A DNA stretch of 64,000 nt from Shewanella colwelliana ATCC 39565 (GCF_000518705.1 NZ_JAEC01000008.1:1-64000); one strand, 5' to 3'; counted from the stretch's first letter, positions 9,243 to 18,699 are shown. Numbers and translations are program-made. Notes: generated by a model from the sequence alone, not told the origin.

Positions 9243-10172
9243 TCAATAGGTATCTGGCGCACCGAGTAGTGACTGTATCGAGGTGGCGATAGTTTCTCTA
9301 AGCCAGCGCTGCGCCTTATCTAACTCACAACGAGAGTGCCAAAATAAACTGTAGTGAAGCGGGGCGATCTCAAAGGGGAGCGGTTTAACATGCAGTCTAT
9401 GTCGAGCGGCGGCCAGTTCTGCCATCCCTTCGGGCAACGTTATGATCAATGAGTCCAGCTTAAGTAGTGCCAGTGCACTGTCTAAATTTGGTGTGCGTAA
9501 AAGCTCTTTACGCGGTGGAAACTGATCGATAGCGGCATCGACGATAGCTTTTACGCCATCGCTAATGGCGATGGTGGCATGGGGGGAGTGAAGGTAATCT
9601 TCAAGGGATAAGGCTTCAGCTGCTTTAGGGTGTTGGCTAGAGAGCAAGCAACTTACGCCGACTCGGCCTAGCGGGGTTTGTGCAAGCGGTGCTGTTTGCC
9701 CAATCGCTCGACAAATCGCCATATCGGCGCCCTGAATACTCAACTGTGCCTGCAGCGCATGGTGTTGTACTGGGATGATCTCTAGGCGGATATTGGGAGC
9801 CTGTTGATACAAGGTTGGCAAAATAAACGGCAGTAATGCCTGAATCGCAAAATCGGTGGCTGCAATGGTAAATTTTTGCTCGCACGCAAGCGGTACAAAG
9901 GCTTTAGGGGTGAGTAAGGTCAGTAAGTCGCCAGTAGGCCCTTGCAGCTGCTTATAGCAATCGAGTGCGTATTGTGTCGGTACTAGTTGTTGGCCGATAC
10001 GGGAAAATAGCGGATCATTGAGCATGGCTCTTAATCGGCTCAATATGCGGCTGGTGGCCGATTGACTTAAGTGCAGTCGCTTGGCAGCCTTGGTCACACT
10101 GCGCTCCTCGACTAATATCTGCAGCGCAATAAGTAAGCTTAGATCTTGGCGGTAGATCTCTTCGAGTTCCAT
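9243..10172 (-). CDS. LysR-type regulator, divergent from the flavoprotein reductase
   Basis: 309 residues with an N-terminal winged helix-turn-helix (SVTKAAKRLHLSQSATSRILSRLRAML, about 23-50) and a C-terminal effector-binding domain. It faces the acrylate-type reductase operon across 271 bases that hold two TGGAA-N4-TTCCA palindromes, one only about 95 bases from its own start. By position it is the natural candidate to sense acrylate or DMSP and control the island. Against this, the shared palindrome has an even spacing that does not contain the T-N11-A core usual for LysR proteins, so the regulon may belong to another factor. Confidence 0.86.
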   Translation of the reverse strand: MELEEIYRQDLSLLIALQILVEERSVTKAAKRLHLSQSATSRILSRLRAMLNDPLFSRIGQQLVPTQYALDCYKQLQGPTGDLLTLLTPKAFVPLACEQKFTIAATDFAIQALLPFILPTLYQQAPNIRLEIIPVQHHALQAQLSIQGADMAICRAIGQTAPLAQTPLGRVGVSCLLSSQHPKAAEALSLEDYLHSPHATIAISDGVKAIVDAAIDQFPPRKELLRTPNLDSALALLKLDSLIITLPEGMAELAAARHRLHVKPLPFEIAPLHYSLFWHSRCELDKAQRWLRETIATSIQSLLGAPDTY

Positions 10173-10266
10173 GACGTTCTATTATTTGGGAAAGATACCT
10201 TATCTAATTTAACAGTCTCATCCATTTTTTGCTCTCAATTTTAGGTTCAATGTGGTGCGAGCGCAT

Positions 10267-10286
10267 TTTTGGAACTTGTTCCAAAA
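10267..10286. promoter_or_regulatory. Island operator A
   Basis: TTTTGGAACTTGTTCCAAAA: 9-bp perfect arms around TT. The best copy of a palindrome repeated before four units of the DMSP/acrylate island. It lies 95 bases from the LysR start and 157 from the reductase start, so it could control either. Confidence 0.72.
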
Positions 10287-10384
10287 TACCCATAAAGTAG
10301 TATTTTTGAACAAATTTGAAGCTAAGCGATGTTTTAAGAATGTTATCAACTTGTATTAATGTAACTGATGATTAACTCCCGTTT

Positions 10385-10398
10385 TGGAACGCATTCCA
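10385..10398. promoter_or_regulatory. Island operator B, before the reductase
   Basis: TGGAACGCATTCCA, the same TGGAA-N4-TTCCA core, ending 45 bases before the reductase ATG. Confidence 0.65.
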
Positions 10399-10443
10399 GT
10401 CTTATGATCACCTTGTCGAATAAAACAACAAGGGTGATGACAG

Positions 10444-11964
10444 ATGAGCAATGTAGATCTGCTAGGACGCCGTAATTTCATTAAAGGTATGGGTGCCGCT
10501 GCTGGTGTAGTAATGGTATCGCCTGCGATGGCGGTTTCAGAGAAAGCTGACGGTGTAAAATGGGACAAAGAAGTTGAAGTGCTGATTATTGGATCAGGCT
10601 TTGCGGGTTTGGCGGCAGCGATAGAAGCAACACGCAAAGGCGCCAAAGATGTCCATATTTTTGAAAAGATGTCTTATTTTGGTGGTAACTCGGCCATTAA
10701 CGGTGGTCTATTTGCTGCACCGGGTACGCCGATGCAGAAAAAAGAGGGCGTACAAGATTCGGTCGATCGCATGGTCGGTGACCAATTAAAATCAGGCCGT
10801 GGGATTGCCGATGAAGCATTGCTACGTCACGTAGCTTCGCACGCGGTTGAAGCACTGCAGATGACCATTGATGCGGGGGCAGAGTTCCACCCTTACCTAC
10901 AGCAACTTGGTGGTCACTCTGTTGCACGTACGTATCAAACAACTGTGAGCTGTGGCGCGGGTATTACTCAGCCTCTTTACAAAGAGTGCCAACGCATTGG
11001 TGTTAAAACCCATAACCGCTCTAAGTTTGAAGGTTTCTTAGTGGGTAAGAAAGGCGAAGTGGTTGGCGTTAAAATGCGTCAGAACTACCACTTTGGTGAA
11101 GATCAGCCCGGTGAAGTACTTAATATCCGTGCCAAGCGCGGTGTGATCATGGCAACAGGTGGCTTTGCGCAAAACGTTGATCTGCGTATGGCACAAGATC
11201 CAACCTTAACCTCTGAAGTTGGTTGTACTAACGCTCCAGGTGCGACAGGTGAAGGGATGTACGAGATGTTCCGTTTAGGCGCAATCCCTGTGCATCTTGC
11301 TCATATCCAGTCAGGTCCATGGGCATCGCCAGACGAAGGTGGTTTTGGTTATGTGTCTAACTACTCTATCTATAACTTCCCTCATTCAATGGCGATTAAC
11401 CGTTTAACCGGTAAACGTTTCATGAATGAAATTGCTGACCGCAAGACTCGTGCCGATGCTGAACTGGCTTGTCGCGATGAAAAGGGTAATGCACTACCGC
11501 CAATTTTGATCACTAGCTATAAGGATTCTAAGAAGCATCCCAATACTAAGAAAGTGATTAAGTATAACGTGGGTTGGAAGTTCGACACTCTCGAAGAGTT
11601 AGCTAAACATTTTGATGTGCCTTTGAAGCCACTTAAAGCGCAAATCGAAGAGTACAACAGCTACGTTAAGTCAGGTGACGACAAGCAGTTTGGTAAAAAC
11701 ATGACTAAGGCGAAGGACAAGTATATCCAAGCCCCATTTACCGTGGTTCGCCTATGGCCAAAAGTGCACTATTGCCAAGGTGGTGTGCAGGTCAACACTA
11801 AAGCTGAAGTGAAAGACAGTTTCACTGGTCAGTCGATCGCTGGCTTGTACGCGGCAGGTGAAGTGTGTGGCGGTATTCATGGTGTCAGCCGTTTAGGTAG
11901 CTGCTCAATTCCAGAATGTATGGTTATGGGTATGACTGCTGCACGCAGCCTCATGCAAGCCTAA
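10444..11964 (+). CDS. Tat-exported flavoprotein reductase, probable acrylate reductase
   Basis: Periplasmic FAD enzyme of the fumarate/urocanate/methacrylate reductase family, without fused hemes. It starts with a twin-arginine signal (RRNFIKG, residues 9-15), then the FAD fingerprint GSGFAG (50-55). By-eye alignment to flavocytochrome c3 keeps the proton-donor arginine (R333 in NEIADRKTR), the substrate-binding H442 (KVHYCQGGV) and R483 (GVSRLGS). The histidine that clamps the second carboxylate of fumarate (QAHP in FccA) appears as glycine here (QSGP, G291), which argues against fumarate and fits a monocarboxylate such as acrylate. Its electron donor should be the tetraheme cytochrome encoded 28 bases downstream. 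With DddY close by, acrylate is the most likely substrate; methacrylate or another 2-enoate is possible. Confidence 0.82.
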   Translation: MSNVDLLGRRNFIKGMGAAAGVVMVSPAMAVSEKADGVKWDKEVEVLIIGSGFAGLAAAIEATRKGAKDVHIFEKMSYFGGNSAINGGLFAAPGTPMQKKEGVQDSVDRMVGDQLKSGRGIADEALLRHVASHAVEALQMTIDAGAEFHPYLQQLGGHSVARTYQTTVSCGAGITQPLYKECQRIGVKTHNRSKFEGFLVGKKGEVVGVKMRQNYHFGEDQPGEVLNIRAKRGVIMATGGFAQNVDLRMAQDPTLTSEVGCTNAPGATGEGMYEMFRLGAIPVHLAHIQSGPWASPDEGGFGYVSNYSIYNFPHSMAINRLTGKRFMNEIADRKTRADAELACRDEKGNALPPILITSYKDSKKHPNTKKVIKYNVGWKFDTLEELAKHFDVPLKPLKAQIEEYNSYVKSGDDKQFGKNMTKAKDKYIQAPFTVVRLWPKVHYCQGGVQVNTKAEVKDSFTGQSIAGLYAAGEVCGGIHGVSRLGSCSIPECMVMGMTAARSLMQA

Positions 11965-11992
11965 CGTGACCAGTTAATTAGAGGAATCAATA

Positions 11993-12346
11993 ATGAAAAA
12001 ATTTAATATTGTACTCGCGCTGGTCTTAGGTGGCTTAGTGAGTTTATCGGCTCAAGCGATTGAGCAACGCGCTTGGCATAAAGATGTGATCGGTAAAGAT
12101 TGTAAGGTATGTCATGACAATGGCATCAAGCAGTTCCCGTCAGATCAAGCCTGTTTACAGTGTCATGATGTCGACGATTTAGCCGAGCAAACCGCACGTA
12201 GTGAAGAGGATAAGTGGCAGAATCCACATAACAATCTGCACTATGGTAAAGATCTACCATGCCAAGAGTGTCATGGTGAACACAAACCGAAGAAACCATT
12301 ATGCAGTAACTGTCATACTTTTAAGTTTGACAAGCATCAAGAGTAG
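11993..12346 (+). CDS. Small periplasmic tetraheme cytochrome c
   Basis: 117 residues: a Sec signal peptide (cleavage after AQA, about 22) and four CxxCH heme sites at 37-41, 54-58, 90-94 and 104-108. It matches the heme domain that is fused to the flavin domain in flavocytochrome c3 fumarate reductase, here on a separate chain. It should carry electrons from the inner-membrane quinol dehydrogenase (CymA-like, not in the window) to the flavoprotein encoded just upstream. An AGAGGAA ribosome site precedes the ATG. Confidence 0.9.
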   Translation: MKKFNIVLALVLGGLVSLSAQAIEQRAWHKDVIGKDCKVCHDNGIKQFPSDQACLQCHDVDDLAEQTARSEEDKWQNPHNNLHYGKDLPCQECHGEHKPKKPLCSNCHTFKFDKHQE

Positions 12347-12524
12347 TACAGGGTTAAATAACCTGTAAGGCCCATTAACCAATGGGCCATCTCTCCCATC
12401 TTCGCTCCCTCGATATGGGTTTCCACAACTTATTTGAGTTTTCTTTTAGGTTGTCTCATTAAAGTAACATTGACTGTTTAATTATCCCTGCAAAGACAAT
12501 CTAACGTTAATATTATTGCTTATC

Positions 12525-12558
12525 AAGCCTCTCTGGATATTCCTTAGAGGCTTTTTTT
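12525..12558 (+). terminator. Rho-independent terminator after the tetraheme cytochrome
   Basis: AAGCCTCT at 12525 pairs with AGAGGCTT at 12546 and is followed by a run of T. It separates the reductase operon from the porin gene. Confidence 0.75.
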
Positions 12559-12638
12559 GTTCAGAATAATTTTAATTAAATTAAAATGAATTTATATTTT
12601 TATATTTAAATTGTTACAAGTATGTGCTGCATATATTT

Positions 12639-12654
12639 TTGGAATTGATTCCAA
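12639..12654. promoter_or_regulatory. Island operator C, before the first porin
   Basis: TTGGAATTGATTCCAA, perfect 6-bp arms with N4, ending 45 bases before the porin ATG. Confidence 0.75.
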
Positions 12655-12699
12655 CTGTATTGTTTGTGTTGAAAAAATGTATAAATAATATGGTGAGAA

Positions 12700-13836
12700 A
12701 TGATGAATAAAAAAATTTTGGCTGTATCGGTAATGACTGTTTTAAGTAGTGGTGTGAATGCTGCAGACACCGAGTTTAAGTTTGGTGGTTATGTTAAAAC
12801 TGATGTAATGTTTAGTGATTACAGCAATGGTGCGCCAGATTCCGGTTATATATCAAGGCAATTCTATGTTCCAGGGACCATATATGGTAAAGCTGGCAAT
12901 GGTGAACAAGTTGTCGATTTTCAAGCGCGGGAATCCAGGTTTAACTTTAGTTCAATTAGCAAGGTTAATGGGCATAATTTAAAAGGCTTCATCGAGTTAG
13001 ATTTCATGCCGCACGCTGATGGTAATGAAAGAGTATCAAATAGCTATTCTCCAAGAATTCGCCATGCTTTTGTGAGTTATGATAATTGGTTAGTCGGACA
13101 AACTTGGACGACATTCCAAAACCCTGCAGCATTACCTGAAAATTTAGACTTTGTTGGTGCTGCAGAGGGAACACCTTTTGTCCGTCAAGCTCAGGTGCGT
13201 TATACCAATGGAGGTTTTCAGTTTGCTGTCGAGAACCCAGAAACCACATTAACACCTAATGTTGATGGTGGACGTATAACCAGTGGAAGCGGGATGGTGC
13301 CTGATTTCGTTGCACGTTATAACTTTAATACTGAATCTGGCTCAAAGTACACGTTTGCAGCTTTAGTTCGCCAGCTCAATATTGAAAATTCAAGTTATGA
13401 TGCACAAGCAATGGCTTATGGTGCCAGTGTGACGGGCTTTGTTCCATTGAGTGGTGATGATCTAAAATTCTCGGCTACGGCTGGCTCGGGTTTGGGCCGC
13501 TATATGGCAATTAACTATGCTAATGGTGCTGTGATTGACGGGAATGGTGACCTTGAAACCATTAACTCCTTTGGAGGCTATATATCATATCGTCATTGGT
13601 GGAGCGATAAGTGGCGATCTAGTTTCACTGTGTCGGGTTTTAAAGCTGACAATGATGAAGTACTTACCGGTGGCTCTGTCAATAAGGAGTCTTATTCTGG
13701 ATATATTAACCTTCTATACTCACCAATAAAACCAATTACAGTCGGGATGGAGTATATGTATGCTGAGAACACTAAACAGAATGGTGACTCTGGGGAGTTG
13801 AATAGGGTTATCTTCTCGTTTAAATATGTGCTTTAG
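12700..13836 (+). CDS. DcaP-like outer-membrane porin
   Basis: 378-residue outer-membrane beta-barrel with a signal peptide (cleavage after VNA, about 21) and a C-terminal aromatic-rich strand (VIFSFKYVL). The GQTWTTF, ALPENLDF and FVRQAQVRY segments resemble the DcaP family of trimeric porins that pass small carboxylates. It is a single-gene unit between two terminators, preceded by an island operator, so it is probably induced with DddY to admit DMSP or acrylate. The first two codons are both ATG; a GGTGAG ribosome site is just before them. Confidence 0.83.
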   Translation: MMNKKILAVSVMTVLSSGVNAADTEFKFGGYVKTDVMFSDYSNGAPDSGYISRQFYVPGTIYGKAGNGEQVVDFQARESRFNFSSISKVNGHNLKGFIELDFMPHADGNERVSNSYSPRIRHAFVSYDNWLVGQTWTTFQNPAALPENLDFVGAAEGTPFVRQAQVRYTNGGFQFAVENPETTLTPNVDGGRITSGSGMVPDFVARYNFNTESGSKYTFAALVRQLNIENSSYDAQAMAYGASVTGFVPLSGDDLKFSATAGSGLGRYMAINYANGAVIDGNGDLETINSFGGYISYRHWWSDKWRSSFTVSGFKADNDEVLTGGSVNKESYSGYINLLYSPIKPITVGMEYMYAENTKQNGDSGELNRVIFSFKYVL

Positions 13837-13844
13837 CTATCTGT

Positions 13845-13871
13845 AGAGGTGTTATTTAACACCTCTTTTTT
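13845..13871 (+). terminator. Rho-independent terminator after the first porin
   Basis: AGAGGTGTT-ATTT-AACACCTCT followed by T6. Confidence 0.88.
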
Positions 13872-13939
13872 GTGATGTTTGTCTATGTAGTATAAATATT
13901 TGCGTTTTTGTTTTGTTTTGTTTTGATTGTGTTTCATTT

Positions 13940-13955
13940 TTGGAATGGATTCCAA
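13940..13955. promoter_or_regulatory. Island operator D, before the DMSP lyase
   Basis: TTGGAATGGATTCCAA, perfect 6-bp arms with N4, ending 57 bases before the lyase ATG. Confidence 0.75.
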
Positions 13956-14012
13956 GAATATTATGCTACTTAGTAAGTGGTGAAAAATAATATATTAATA
14001 AGGATGAGATGA

Positions 14013-15257
14013 ATGAAAAAGACAATCATTGGTTTGTCATTGCTGTGTGCAAATAGTGCACTGGCAGCCAACCTACCTGACTTCTTAGATCAAGCTGATA
14101 TTGATAATGCACAGTTTACCTGTTTAGGTGAGCCCGTTGGGTACTCAGCGGCTGATCAAAAGTATGTCGATATGTTGTGGGACGAGACGCTAACCTACCT
14201 AAAGGCTTATGCCATCGCCTTAACCAATGGTGAAAATAGTCACTGTCTTAATTCTGATGAAGCGCTGTTTGATTCAACCCAGGGCGGCCAGAAGATGTGC
14301 ATCATGGATCGCCGCGACATGAAACTGATGGTGAAAAATATCTATCAGGTGATCAATAACCCTGAGCAAGCAAAGCAGTGTTTTGGTGCGCGTGAGAACG
14401 TTAATTGGATCTACAACCCGGGCGGTGAGTTAACCAAAAATTCACCCGTGGCACAGCATTTCAAACGCACAACTTTTGATGAGTTTTTTAAAACTAAAGT
14501 CACTAATAAAGAGGTGAAAAAGATTGGTAAAACCTTTACCAAAAACTTTGCCAAGATGGTGACTGGCGAAGAAGTGAAAATGCCTGCAGCGTTTCCTTAT
14601 GATATCAGCGCGAATGCTTTGCCAAACCTATGGGCAGCGGCGGGGTGGTTCCCAATGTATGCTGAAGAAAGTAAGCGTAATGATAAGAACTTCAATAATA
14701 TTCGTGGCGGTTATGCCTATGCCGAGATCTTCGGTCATTGGGGATTACTGCGCATCGATGAGATTAACGGTGAAAAGGTGGGTGCAGAAGTGGGGATGAC
14801 AGTGCAATCTGTCGATACGCTTTATCCCTATCATAACCATGCGATCTCTGAGATCTACTACAACATGCGTGTGCCAGCTTGCGCTAATCAGTTTAAAAGT
14901 TTTGCAGTACGTGAAGACTCACCACTGGTTCATACCGTTAAAGAAGATGACAAGATGAGACGGGTGCAGTTTGATGCCGCACAGCCTAATGGGCATACCA
15001 TGTGGTTGGCAGGCAGCGCCGATCAAGACGCTTTACTTTATTTTCACCAAAACACCATCCATGCATTCGATGTTGATGGCAGTTGCGAAGCTAAACCAGA
15101 AGAGCGAGCCATTGTCTCGGTTTGGGCAAGAAGCAACGCTAACGATAAGCGTAATGACTATGGTACGACCTTATTATGTGAATCGGCTAAAAATCCAGGC
15201 ACTCCAGCAAATAAAGATGAAGTTATTCAATGTGATTTAACCAAGCTTAAGTGGTAA
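14013..15257 (+). CDS. dddY: Periplasmic DMSP lyase, DddY type
   Basis: Predicted to cleave dimethylsulfoniopropionate to dimethyl sulfide and acrylate in the periplasm. 414 residues, the DddY size: a signal peptide (cleavage after ALA, about 18), a helical N-terminal part and a C-terminal cupin. The metal motif is H274-N-H276-x3-E280 followed by Y282/Y283 in YPYHNHAISEIYY; a later histidine pair (H345, H350) supplies the last ligand. Eight cysteines in the mature chain fit a disulfide-rich periplasmic enzyme. The context supports the call: an acrylate-type reductase, a tetraheme cytochrome, porins and acuI lie around it. A weak alternative is another cupin of the DMSP-lyase-like superfamily. 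It is followed by a porin after 84 bases without a terminator. Confidence 0.86.
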   Translation: MKKTIIGLSLLCANSALAANLPDFLDQADIDNAQFTCLGEPVGYSAADQKYVDMLWDETLTYLKAYAIALTNGENSHCLNSDEALFDSTQGGQKMCIMDRRDMKLMVKNIYQVINNPEQAKQCFGARENVNWIYNPGGELTKNSPVAQHFKRTTFDEFFKTKVTNKEVKKIGKTFTKNFAKMVTGEEVKMPAAFPYDISANALPNLWAAAGWFPMYAEESKRNDKNFNNIRGGYAYAEIFGHWGLLRIDEINGEKVGAEVGMTVQSVDTLYPYHNHAISEIYYNMRVPACANQFKSFAVREDSPLVHTVKEDDKMRRVQFDAAQPNGHTMWLAGSADQDALLYFHQNTIHAFDVDGSCEAKPEERAIVSVWARSNANDKRNDYGTTLLCESAKNPGTPANKDEVIQCDLTKLKW

Positions 15258-15341
15258 TCGAATATTGATTATCTGAGTTTATTAAATTGACTTTATGGCT
15301 GTATTTAGCCGTTATTTATTCCACTATATTTTGGTGATGGT

Positions 15342-16469
15342 ATGAAATTATTTAAATTATCTGTTTTGTCTGTTGTGACATCTTTATTGCTCTCTAGCTC
15401 AGTTGTACAAGCACAAGAAAAAGAAGATGGCATTGATGTATCGGGAACCGTTAGGGTTAATTACGCTTATAAAGATTATAGCGAGAGCTCAAAAGATAAA
15501 GGTGGTGATTTTGCTTTCGATATGGCGGCCATTAAATTTAATGGCAAATTGGGTGAGTGGGGTTTAGCCAGTGAATACCGTTTCTTTGATGGTTGGCAGG
15601 CGCTACGCTACGGTTACGGCTTCTATGAACTGAATCCGTCATGGCAACTCCAGTTTGGTGTTAACCAAGTCCCTTTTGGGAATCCTGGCTTTATCTCTAA
15701 CAGTTTTTGGTTTGGCGTACCCTATTATCTAGGTTTCGAAGATGATTACGATCTCGGGGTCAAAGGGGTTTATTCAAATGGGGCGTGGGGAACAGAGATG
15801 GCATTTTATAAAAATGCCGAATATGGTGCCAGCCGCAGCGACCGTTACTCCACTGATCTGTATACAGGTGTTGTGAACGGAACGGAATACAACAACGAAG
15901 AGACCAATCAACTTAACTTACGTCAAACTTATGAGGTGAGCTACGAAGGGGGTAAAACTCTGTTTGGTGGCTCTATTGAGTATGGTCAGATTTATAACGG
16001 TAAAACCGGTAATAATGGCGATCGTTACGCGGTAGCAGTTCACATGGACAGCAGTTATAAGGGCTGGAATCTGCAACTGCAGGCCATGCAGTATGAATAT
16101 GATGCCGCCGATGCTGTCGACAGTAACAAAATTGCGGTAGCTGCCTATAATTGGCAATATGAAATCGCTGCTAAAGCTCAAGCCTATAGCATTAATATTG
16201 CTAAGAATATTGCTACGGATTGGGGCAGCCTTAAGGTTTACAATGACTTTGGTATGGTGACGCCAGATGTGGCGGATGACAGCTATGATACTAGCTACCA
16301 AAACGTGACGGGTTGTGCCATTTCAGCTGGTCCAACTTATACCATGATCGATTTCATTGTAGGTAAAAATATGTATGCCTCGACCCGCGACAATGGCCAT
16401 GTGGGCTTACCTGAAGTGGGCGATAGCTGGGACAAGCGAGTTAACATTAACTTCGGCTACTACTTCTAA
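15342..16469 (+). CDS. Outer-membrane porin co-transcribed with dddY
   Basis: 375 residues, with a signal peptide ending AQA (about 24) and a beta-barrel ending in an aromatic residue (NINFGYYF). The FDMAAIKFNGKLGEWGLASEYRF opening strands resemble phosphate-selective/OprO-like porins, but selectivity cannot be read from sequence. It follows dddY in the same direction with no terminator between, and a strong one follows it, so the pair is probably one transcript under operator D. Likely role: entry of DMSP or exit of DMS/propionate. Confidence 0.78.
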   Translation: MKLFKLSVLSVVTSLLLSSSVVQAQEKEDGIDVSGTVRVNYAYKDYSESSKDKGGDFAFDMAAIKFNGKLGEWGLASEYRFFDGWQALRYGYGFYELNPSWQLQFGVNQVPFGNPGFISNSFWFGVPYYLGFEDDYDLGVKGVYSNGAWGTEMAFYKNAEYGASRSDRYSTDLYTGVVNGTEYNNEETNQLNLRQTYEVSYEGGKTLFGGSIEYGQIYNGKTGNNGDRYAVAVHMDSSYKGWNLQLQAMQYEYDAADAVDSNKIAVAAYNWQYEIAAKAQAYSINIAKNIATDWGSLKVYNDFGMVTPDVADDSYDTSYQNVTGCAISAGPTYTMIDFIVGKNMYASTRDNGHVGLPEVGDSWDKRVNINFGYYF

Positions 16470-16498
16470 GTCGATGAAACGCACTTCGTCTCTGTAAT

Positions 16499-16530
16499 AA
16501 AAATGCCAACCCTAGGGTTGGCATTTTTAT
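16499..16530 (+). terminator. Rho-independent terminator after the second porin
   Basis: AAATGCCAACCC directly followed by GGGTTGGCATTT with T5; a perfect hairpin that could work in both directions. Confidence 0.88.
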
Positions 16531-16602
16531 TTATACTTTTAATGATTGTTTTTATTCGATTATTTTAAATTATGACAGTCAATTAGTCGGTAGGGGCACA
16601 GC

Positions 16603-16617
16603 TTGGAATCAATTCCA
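16603..16617. promoter_or_regulatory. Island operator E, before the chemoreceptor
   Basis: TTGGAATCAATTCCA, the same dyad with one outer base lost, ending 54 bases before the chemoreceptor ATG. Confidence 0.7.
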
Positions 16618-16671
16618 CGGGTAAAGTCACCCAATGTGGGTTAGTGCCTCAGTGACGAGAGTAAATTTGTA

Positions 16672-18591
16672 ATGAATACCATTGGCTTTAAAAAAACAAT
16701 TACCCTATCGGTGATTATTTTAGTTTCCCTATGCCTCGCTTTTTCTAACCTGTTTTCTTACTTAACACTAAAAAGTAATACGATCGAGCAGGTGCGAGGC
16801 AATCTTGAAATGATTGCAAGTTTTGAGTCTGAAAGCATACAGAACTGGTTCATGGGTAAAGCCAACAGTATTGATGCACTGGCAGGGCAATACCGCCAAA
16901 ACCGAGTGAATGGTGAATATGCCATGGTGGCTAAGTTGGTCAAAGATAATAGCCGTTTGTATTCTGTTTTTTGGGGGTTTGAAGATGGTAGCTCTTATGC
17001 CAGCGTAGTGGATGATGATATTTGGCATAACGGTGTTGCCGACCCCGCACAGTACGATCCAAGACCTAGAGGCTGGTATCAACTGGCTAGAAACAATAAC
17101 AAAGCAGTATTGACCGATATTTATGTCGATATGGTAACGGGCAACCCGGTGATCTCTATCGTAACCGATGTTGGTGATGGGGTGTTATCTGGCGATATTG
17201 GCCTCGAAATTCTTAACAAGACCGTCAAAGATGTCAACTTCCCTGGGGCGACAGCCGCCATTGTCGATGAAGCGGGCAAGGTGTTGGCGTCAACTATGCC
17301 ACAGTTAGCGGCGGGTAAACTGATGAGCCAGCAAGGTTGGAGCCAGATGGAGCAACAGTTAGTGGCCCATGATACTTTTTCGGGCGATTATCACTTTGCT
17401 GGTAAAGATCTGCTTATCTTTAGTCATGTGATCCCGCTATTACAAGGCAAAAAGAAGTGGTTTCTTGTGCTGAATATCGATCAAAAAATTGCCTTTGCCA
17501 AGGTGGATGAGGCGCTAAATTCAGCCTTAGTTAACTCAGGCATCATGTTGTTGGTCAGTATTTTACTTGTACTACTTATCTTAAATTGGCTCTATCGCCC
17601 TATCTTACAGTTGAAGCAGGTGATTTTAGGCCTCTCTCAAGGCCAGGCCGATCTGACCATGAGGTTGCCTGTGAATAGCCATGATGATCTTGGCGATATT
17701 GCCTCGGGGGTTAATCAGTTTATTGCTAACCTTGAGGTTATCGTTAAGGAGCTCTACATCGACTCCCAAGATATAGGACGAAGCATTATTGCCTTACAAG
17801 ATCAGATGGATGGTAACAGTCAGGTACTGACAAAACATGTGCAAGAGACAGAGCAGATTGTGGCGGCAGTCGAGGAGATGAGCGCCACAGCCAACGATGT
17901 GGCTAATAATACCTCGCAAGGCTCTCAGGTGGCGACCTTAGCCAGCAGCCAAATTAACGATACTAAACAAATTGTAGCCAACACCCGTGAGACTGTTGGG
18001 CGGCTGATCAAGGATGTGGAGGCGACCGAAGTGAGTATTGCCAACATCTCCGATGACGCCACAACTATTACCCAAGTGCTGCAGGTGATTGGAGACATAG
18101 CCGATCAAACCAATTTGTTAGCCCTCAATGCTGCAATTGAAGCGGCTAGAGCAGGCGATCAAGGCCGAGGCTTTGCTGTGGTGGCAGATGAGGTGAGGGC
18201 CTTGGCGGCACGGACTCAAACCAGTACGGCTGAAATTGAGCAGACCTTGGATAAGTTGCTTCTGGGGATAGAGCATACCGTGGCCACGATGAAGCAAACC
18301 AAGAGAACCTGTGAGCAAACCAGTCACTGGACCAATAATGTGACCGAGAATTTAGATGAGGTGATTAAATCTGTAGAAACGGTGAGTGATCTCAACACCC
18401 AAATAGCGACTGCAGCCGAAGAGCAAAGCATGGTGTCGGCCGAGGTGAGCCGCAATATGGCAGAAATACGCGATATGGTTGTGGTGCTAGAGGACAGCGG
18501 CGCAGCGAGTCGAGATGAGACACATAAGCTGTCGGCGTCGAATCAAAAACTGGTGGCTGTGGTGGATAAGTTTACTATTGATAATGTGTAA
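16672..18591 (+). CDS. Methyl-accepting chemotaxis protein with Cache sensor
   Basis: 639-residue chemoreceptor: TM1 (about 9-31), a periplasmic Cache-type sensor (about 35-280, with the [11 protein letters not shown] signature of dCache_1), TM2 (about 287-308), HAMP, and a long cytoplasmic coiled-coil signalling domain whose tip [20 protein letters not shown] is canonical. Because it carries the same operator as the lyase, porin and reductase genes, it probably steers cells to DMSP, acrylate or a related compound. The ligand is inferred from context only. Confidence 0.88.
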   Translation: MNTIGFKKTITLSVIILVSLCLAFSNLFSYLTLKSNTIEQVRGNLEMIASFESESIQNWFMGKANSIDALAGQYRQNRVNGEYAMVAKLVKDNSRLYSVFWGFEDGSSYASVVDDDIWHNGVADPAQYDPRPRGWYQLARNNNKAVLTDIYVDMVTGNPVISIVTDVGDGVLSGDIGLEILNKTVKDVNFPGATAAIVDEAGKVLASTMPQLAAGKLMSQQGWSQMEQQLVAHDTFSGDYHFAGKDLLIFSHVIPLLQGKKKWFLVLNIDQKIAFAKVDEALNSALVNSGIMLLVSILLVLLILNWLYRPILQLKQVILGLSQGQADLTMRLPVNSHDDLGDIASGVNQFIANLEVIVKELYIDSQDIGRSIIALQDQMDGNSQVLTKHVQETEQIVAAVEEMSATANDVANNTSQGSQVATLASSQINDTKQIVANTRETVGRLIKDVEATEVSIANISDDATTITQVLQVIGDIADQTNLLALNAAIEAARAGDQGRGFAVVADEVRALAARTQTSTAEIEQTLDKLLLGIEHTVATMKQTKRTCEQTSHWTNNVTENLDEVIKSVETVSDLNTQIATAAEEQSMVSAEVSRNMAEIRDMVVVLEDSGAASRDETHKLSASNQKLVAVVDKFTIDNV

Positions 18592-18656
18592 TATAGCGCT
18601 GACTGGATGAGCTTTTATCTGGGGTATTGTCTATATCCATTGGAAGCTTAGCGAAC

Positions 18657-18682
18657 AAAAGTGCCGGTTGTCGGCACTTTTT
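18657..18682. terminator. Bidirectional terminator between chemoreceptor and LysR gene
   Basis: AAAA-GTGCCG-GTTGT-CGGCAC-TTTTT lies between two convergent genes and has a T-run in both readings. Confidence 0.82.
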
Positions 18683-18699
18683 CATCTCTCACGGCAAGA

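Larger units (their letters stand above)
12347..12699. other. Intergenic region with two hairpins and an operator
   Basis: Holds a GGCCCATT/AATGGGCC hairpin (12369-12388), the likely terminator at 12525-12558, a very AT-rich stretch and operator C. No coding region is seen. Confidence 0.6.

Noticed and set aside
10444..11964. Fumarate reductase (FccA-like) call
   Set aside because: The heme domain is a separate chain, the signal is Tat type, and the QAHP clamp histidine is replaced, so a plain fumarate reductase name would mislead.
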